DNA from: Vitellaria paradoxa | Taxonomy: Eukaryota > Streptophyta > Magnoliopsida > Ericales > Sapotaceae | Assembly: GCA_019916065.1 (NCBI GenBank) | Contig: CM034238.1 | Coordinates: 1,917,699 to 1,981,698 of the forward strand | DNA: 64,000 bases | Reading direction: 5' to 3' | Shown here: piece after piece, positions 60,027-64,000 of the stretch | How positions within the stretch are numbered: the first letter of the stretch is position 1 | Layout: every line of letters begins with the position of its first letter | Program-made: the position numbers and the translations under genes | Notes under the pieces: model-generated | Database searches by the model: none | What the model was told of the DNA's origin: nothing | The model's input: only the letters and a program-made list of their open reading frames with translations

Positions 60027-60055
60027 GCACCAAATGCCCTAGATTACAATATTAG

Positions 60056-60197
60056 AAGTATTTAGTTGGTTAAAATTAATTAAAATTTATCAAAATTTTA
60101 TATTTTTGTCAATCAAAGTTTGACGCATATCATTTTTACATTAAATTTTTATATTTTTACTATATTTTTTAATCAAAATTTTATCAACCAAACACTC
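60056..60197. mobile_element. MITE family D, copy 2
   Basis: Starts GAAGTATTTAGTTGG and ends CAACCAAACACTC. The left flank is TTA and a TTA lies just past the right end. Related to the 19,206 copy. Confidence 0.5.
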
Positions 60198-60207
60198 TAT
60201 TATCCAA

Positions 60208-60380
60208 TAGAAATAGGAAAAACGGAAACCTTTCATCATGTCTTGAATTAGGAATAGGAAAAACGAAAACGTTTCATCATGTCTTAATTAAGTGCAACCG
60301 TGCCCTCAACGTTAATGGGTCCCACAAAAAGTTTTTATTAAAAATGAATTGTGACAAAGTTAATGGGTCCCACAAAAGTT
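60208..60380. repeat. Two short direct repeats
   Basis: AATAGGAAAAACG followed by TTTCATCATGTCTT occurs twice (about 60,209 and 60,251), and GTTAATGGGTCCCACAAAA occurs twice (about 60,311 and 60,359). Confidence 0.75.
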
Positions 60381-60592
60381 CTTTCCCTCAAAGTTACGTT
60401 TCTTGATCATTTCAATCGCACTTATCATCTCCAATAGCACTTTTGGAATCTACGTACAAGTACAGCAGTTCTAAGCCGGCTCAGAATACAGCGAGCTGGG
60501 GGGCTAACATTACTATTGGCTGTTGGCTCGCTGCTGGCCGCACAATTTCAAATTTTTTTTCTTTTATTTTTCTTTTGCTTGAACGTGATTTT

Positions 60593-60930
60593 GGGGGTGT
60601 TTGGCAACTCAAAAATTAGTAAAAAATTACCAAAAGTTGATTTTTGTGTATTTGGTAAAATCGTAAATTTTGTCATTTTTTTGATTTGCTACAGTAAAAA
60701 GTACCACTCCATAATTATAACTTTTTTGATTTGCTACAGTAAAAAACATACCAAACACTCAAAAGTTACAACTTTTTTACTTTGCTACAGTAAAAAATTT
60801 ACCAAACACTCAAAAGTTACTAAAAAAATACTAAAAATTCCACTTGGTTCAACCAAACACACAAAAAAGTGCAAAAAAAAAAAAAAAACTACCAAAACTT
60901 AAATTTTTTTTTAACTTCCAAACACCCTCT
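60593..60930. mobile_element. MITE with GGGTGTTTGG ends and three internal repeats
   Basis: Ends GGGGGTGTTTGGCAACTC and AACTTCCAAACACCCTC are inverted. Inside, TTTGCTACAGTAAAAA occurs three times, and CCAAACACTCAAAAGTTAC occurs twice. The repeats create a 128-codon open frame rich in CYSKK units, which is an artefact. Confidence 0.6.
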
Positions 60931-60984
60931 TAAATCGGAAAACTTTTGTCTGAGTTAAAAAAATAATAATAATAATTTTTTTAA

Positions 60985-62815
60985 CGTTGGTTACAAACTA
61001 GTTATTAAAAATTTATTTTTTATGCTTGGCATAGAAAAGAATTAATTTTTTATTAGTTAGCTTTTTAACACTTTATTAATTTGACATTTTTACATTTCAA
61101 TGTTTAAAATAAAATTTAAATGTAAGATGATAAATTTGGTCATTTTAAAAAAATTCAAAACACCAGTAGCTATTAGCTGATCTACTAGCTTTTTTCCCCA
61201 AAGCACAGCCTCCAACGTCAATCAACCTAGCAAATTTCTTTTTCTTTGTAAAAATGTGAGTGAAATAATAAAAATATTTTTGAATTATTGGATAATATAT
61301 TAATTATATTAAGTATTAAAATATTTAAAAATAAAATTTATTAATATAAATTAAAATATTATAATAAAAATTTAGTTATCAATATAATTTTAAAATATTT
61401 TTAAATGAATATTTTTAAAATATTTGAAATAAAATTTATCAATATAATTTAAAATATTATACTAAAAAAATTAACAATTATAAAAATAAGGGTATTCACA
61501 TATGTCTCATTGAACCCATGTAAAAAATATTTTCTACTATAAAAAATAAATTATACTGATAAATTACTTTTCTAAATTTATTAACAATTGTTACTAGAAT
61601 TAATTTAAAAAGGTTTTGATAATTAATATGATAAAAATATTTTTGAGTTACTGGGTGATATATTAATTACATTGAATGTTGAAATATATAAAAATAAAAT
61701 TTGTTAATTTAATTTAAAATATCATAATAAAAATTTAGTCATCAATATAGTTTAAAAATGTTTATAAAACATTTGAAAATATAATTTATCAAAATAATTT
61801 AAAATATTATAATAAAAAATTAATTCAAGTAACAATGTCTTTTTGCTTGTTAAAATATTTAAAAAATAAAATAATTTGTTATTATAATTTAAATTTCTAT
61901 ATTTGAAAATATTTTTTAAAAAAATTCAAAGAGAATAATTTAGTCTTAAATTTTATGATATGAAAATAACTCACACGTTATAAGTGGAGTTTTTTTTTTA
62001 AATTTAATTTGTAATAGCCTACTTTTTAAGTAAAAATTCAATTTGTAATAGTCTATTTTTTAAATAAAAATTCAGTTCAATCAACTTATTAAAATATTTT
62101 TATTTTTACCATAAGAGAATAGTCTATATAATATTTTTTTGTAAATTTAAATATTAATTCAAATATCTATATAGCTTAATGATTACTTTTCATAAAAATT
62201 ATTTTTATATTAATTATCTAAATTTTTTTTATAATAATTCAAGTAACATTATTAAAAAATTAGAAAAATAATTTATCAATATAATTTTTTTTATGATAAA
62301 AAATATTTTTTATACAAGTTCAATAAGACATATGTGATAATCTGATTTTTATAATAGTTAAATTTTTAGTATAATATTTTAAATTATATTGATAAATTTT
62401 ATTTTTAAATATTTTAAAATTATATTAATAACTGAATTTTTATTATAATATATGAATTTATATTAATAAATTTTATTTTTAAATATTTTAATGTTCAATA
62501 GAGTCAATATATTATTCAAATAACTCAAAAATATTTTTGTTATTTCATCCACTTTTTTATAAAAAAAAGAAAAATTAGGTTGATTGTCGTTGAGGATTGT
62601 GTTTGGGAAAAAGTTAGTAACTCAGTTACCAACTACTAGTGTTTTAACTTTTTATAAAATGACTAAATTTACCATATTATATTTAAATTTTTTTAATATT
62701 GAAGGGCAAAAATATCAAATTAATAAAGAATTAAAAAATTAATTTTTTTCTTTTCAAACTCAAAAAAATTAAAATTTTAATAACTAATTAATAACTAACT
62801 TTAAAAAAATTAATT
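60985..62815. repeat. Long imperfect inverted repeat (hairpin), arms about 0.65 kb
   Basis: The left arm (about 60,985-61,640) matches the reverse complement of the right arm (about 62,195-62,815) in collinear order. Shared words include TTTATTAATTTGA, CCAACGTCAATCAACCTA versus CAACGACAATCAACCTA, TAAAAATATTTTTGA, TTTAAAATATTATACTAAAAA and CACATATGTCT. The spacer of about 0.55 kb starts with a further direct copy of the arm (from 61,625). The outer ends carry the E-type repeat. It may be a foldback or MULE-type non-autonomous element. Confidence 0.72.
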
Positions 62816-63329
62816 TTTTTCTTCTCAAACTCAAACGAAAGTTCCCGATTTAAACCACGTTCGAGGAAAAAATAAAATAAAATTGTACGGCCAACAAACG
62901 CTGGCGGATTCATCCTCCGACGCAGTTAGGGGTAGTTTTGGATTAGTTCCCTTCTTTTGGGGGGGGGGGGGGAGTTTTTTTTACTTTCTTTTTTCTAACA
63001 AAATTTACTTTTTTTTTTGAACATGCTACTCAATTCAAAAAAATAATTGTAAAAAAATTTAAAATAGAAATATTCTCATATAGGTGAAAAATTTTAACTT
63101 TTTAACTAAATTTTCTTTTTAAAAATTATTTTTTTTTAACTTGTACGTGAGTTTTTCTATCTAAAAATATTTTTTGTAATTTTGTTTATGAATGTTAGTG
63201 ATATATACTTAAAAATTATCAAACAAAAAACTCGAATTTGATTGAAAAAAATCAAAATAAAAAAGTAAGAAGTAATTATTTTCAAAACACTTCGGAGATG
63301 CGGTGTCTTTTCATGTATAATCCTGTAGA

Positions 63330-63452
63330 CATAAAAAATGCTTAAAAACGTTAAAAATTATTAAAAATTATTCACTTTTTATCTTACTACATGAATTACG
63401 AATTCACAATTTTTATCACATTTTATTACTTTTTTTTATTTCAAATGCACCC
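63330..63452. repeat. Possible B-like MITE end
   Basis: CATGAATTACGAATTCACAA, TTTTTATCACATTTTATTAC and an end CAAATGCACCC resemble the right half of the A/B-type elements. The left half is not clear. Confidence 0.35.
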
Positions 63453-64000
63453 AATATATGTAGACTTGATACAAATATATTGGTATATATATATATATAT
63501 TTGTATGCTTGCACCAAACCGATAAATAAAGCATACATATCAGGGAGCCAGGCCAGCAAGAAATTCAAAGTGACAAGGGGTCATTGGCCTAACACTAAAT
63601 TTTGAGTTCAATTTTTTTTTTATATATATTTTTATTTTTTTTCTTGATAAACATAAAAAACTCAACTAAAGTATGACCTTTTCAATAATCACTCTTAAAT
63701 TACAAATTTGTTTAGAGACCGAAAAATGTTTTATTCATTAATTTCAGGTAAATTTCAAATGGTACTCATATACATAGGTCACGCTTGGCATACAAACTTC
63801 CTCTATAAAACTTTATAAATCTTTAACAATCCCTCTATATCTAATTTTTCCGTCATCACTAATTTCAAAAAATTTCAATATTTCGCTAAAAAAAATAAAA
63901 AAATCTGAAAGTAGATTAACCGAATATGTAAATTTTTTATATAATCATATTTTTCATGTCAAAAGCTTTCAAATGAGTACCATTATCATTATTTTTTGTG

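Larger units (their letters stand above)
57725..64000. other. Distal AT-rich intergenic region with MITEs and a long hairpin
   Basis: No gene supported. Contains MITE B copy 2, MITE A copy 5, MITE D copy 2, a MITE with internal repeats at 60,593, a hairpin at 60,985-62,815, (AT)n runs at 59,140-59,178, 59,997-60,022 and 63,483-63,500, and a G-run at about 62,959. Confidence 0.65.

Noticed and set aside
60516..60902. 128-codon ORF with repeated CYSKK units
   Set aside because: It arises from tandem repeats inside a MITE; no domain, no splice context.
1..64000. tRNA, rRNA or CRISPR features
   Set aside because: No cloverleaf, rRNA block or spaced repeat array was found; the tRNA-like boxes near 31.6 kb belong to a SINE.

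Overview
This is nuclear DNA of a flowering plant. It is AT-rich and intron-rich, with plant-only families (a DRD1-type RdDM remodeler, a CrRLK1L receptor kinase, an F-box/PP2-B protein, an OXS3-like protein), a Ty1-copia element whose primer site matches initiator tRNA-Met, and many short MITEs. The species cannot be named from the sequence. There is no CRISPR array, operon or bacterial feature.

Layout. 1-14,523: 5' two thirds of an RBM28/NOP4-like nucleolar RNA-binding protein gene on the minus strand (13 exons visible; the 3' end lies outside the window). A decayed copia element of about 5.3 kb sits in one intron and a 461-bp MULE-like MITE with a 9-bp target duplication in the last visible one. 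14.7-17.0 kb: AT-rich, no gene. 17,053-19,722: complete three-exon F-box/PP2-B gene, minus strand. 19.7-24.4 kb: AT-rich repeats with several MITEs. 24,671-34,255: DRD1/CHR35-like SNF2 gene, plus strand, with a GC-AG intron, a LINE fragment and an Au-type SINE in introns, and a Tourist-like element in a probable 3'-UTR intron. 37,074-37,541: small OXS3-like gene, minus. 42,034-44,706: intronless malectin-like receptor kinase of the BUPS1/2 type, minus. About 46,775-47,104: broken remnant of an IMPL2/HISN7-type gene. 49,102-53,600: WD40 protein (WDR25/PRP17-like), plus. 54,473-56,299: RING-H2 protein with an N-terminal MGSxCC motif, minus, with a TATA box near 57.7 kb. 57.8-64 kb: MITEs and a hairpin of about 1.8 kb.

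Exon models were built by hand from GT/GC-AG sites and checked by phase arithmetic; the coding totals divide by three for every complete gene. The genes are independent units, not a cluster. From memory, RBM28-like, BUPS, IMPL2 and the MGSxCC RING gene lie close together in Arabidopsis (At4g39110/39120/39140 and At2g21440/21480/21500), so this may be conserved microsynteny in which the IMPL2 copy has died here. No wholly new system was found. The strongest oddities are the dead IMPL2 locus, the tandemly duplicated 87-nt exon in the RBM28-like gene, GC splice donors, the long hairpin, and several MITE families with matching termini and TTA-type duplications.
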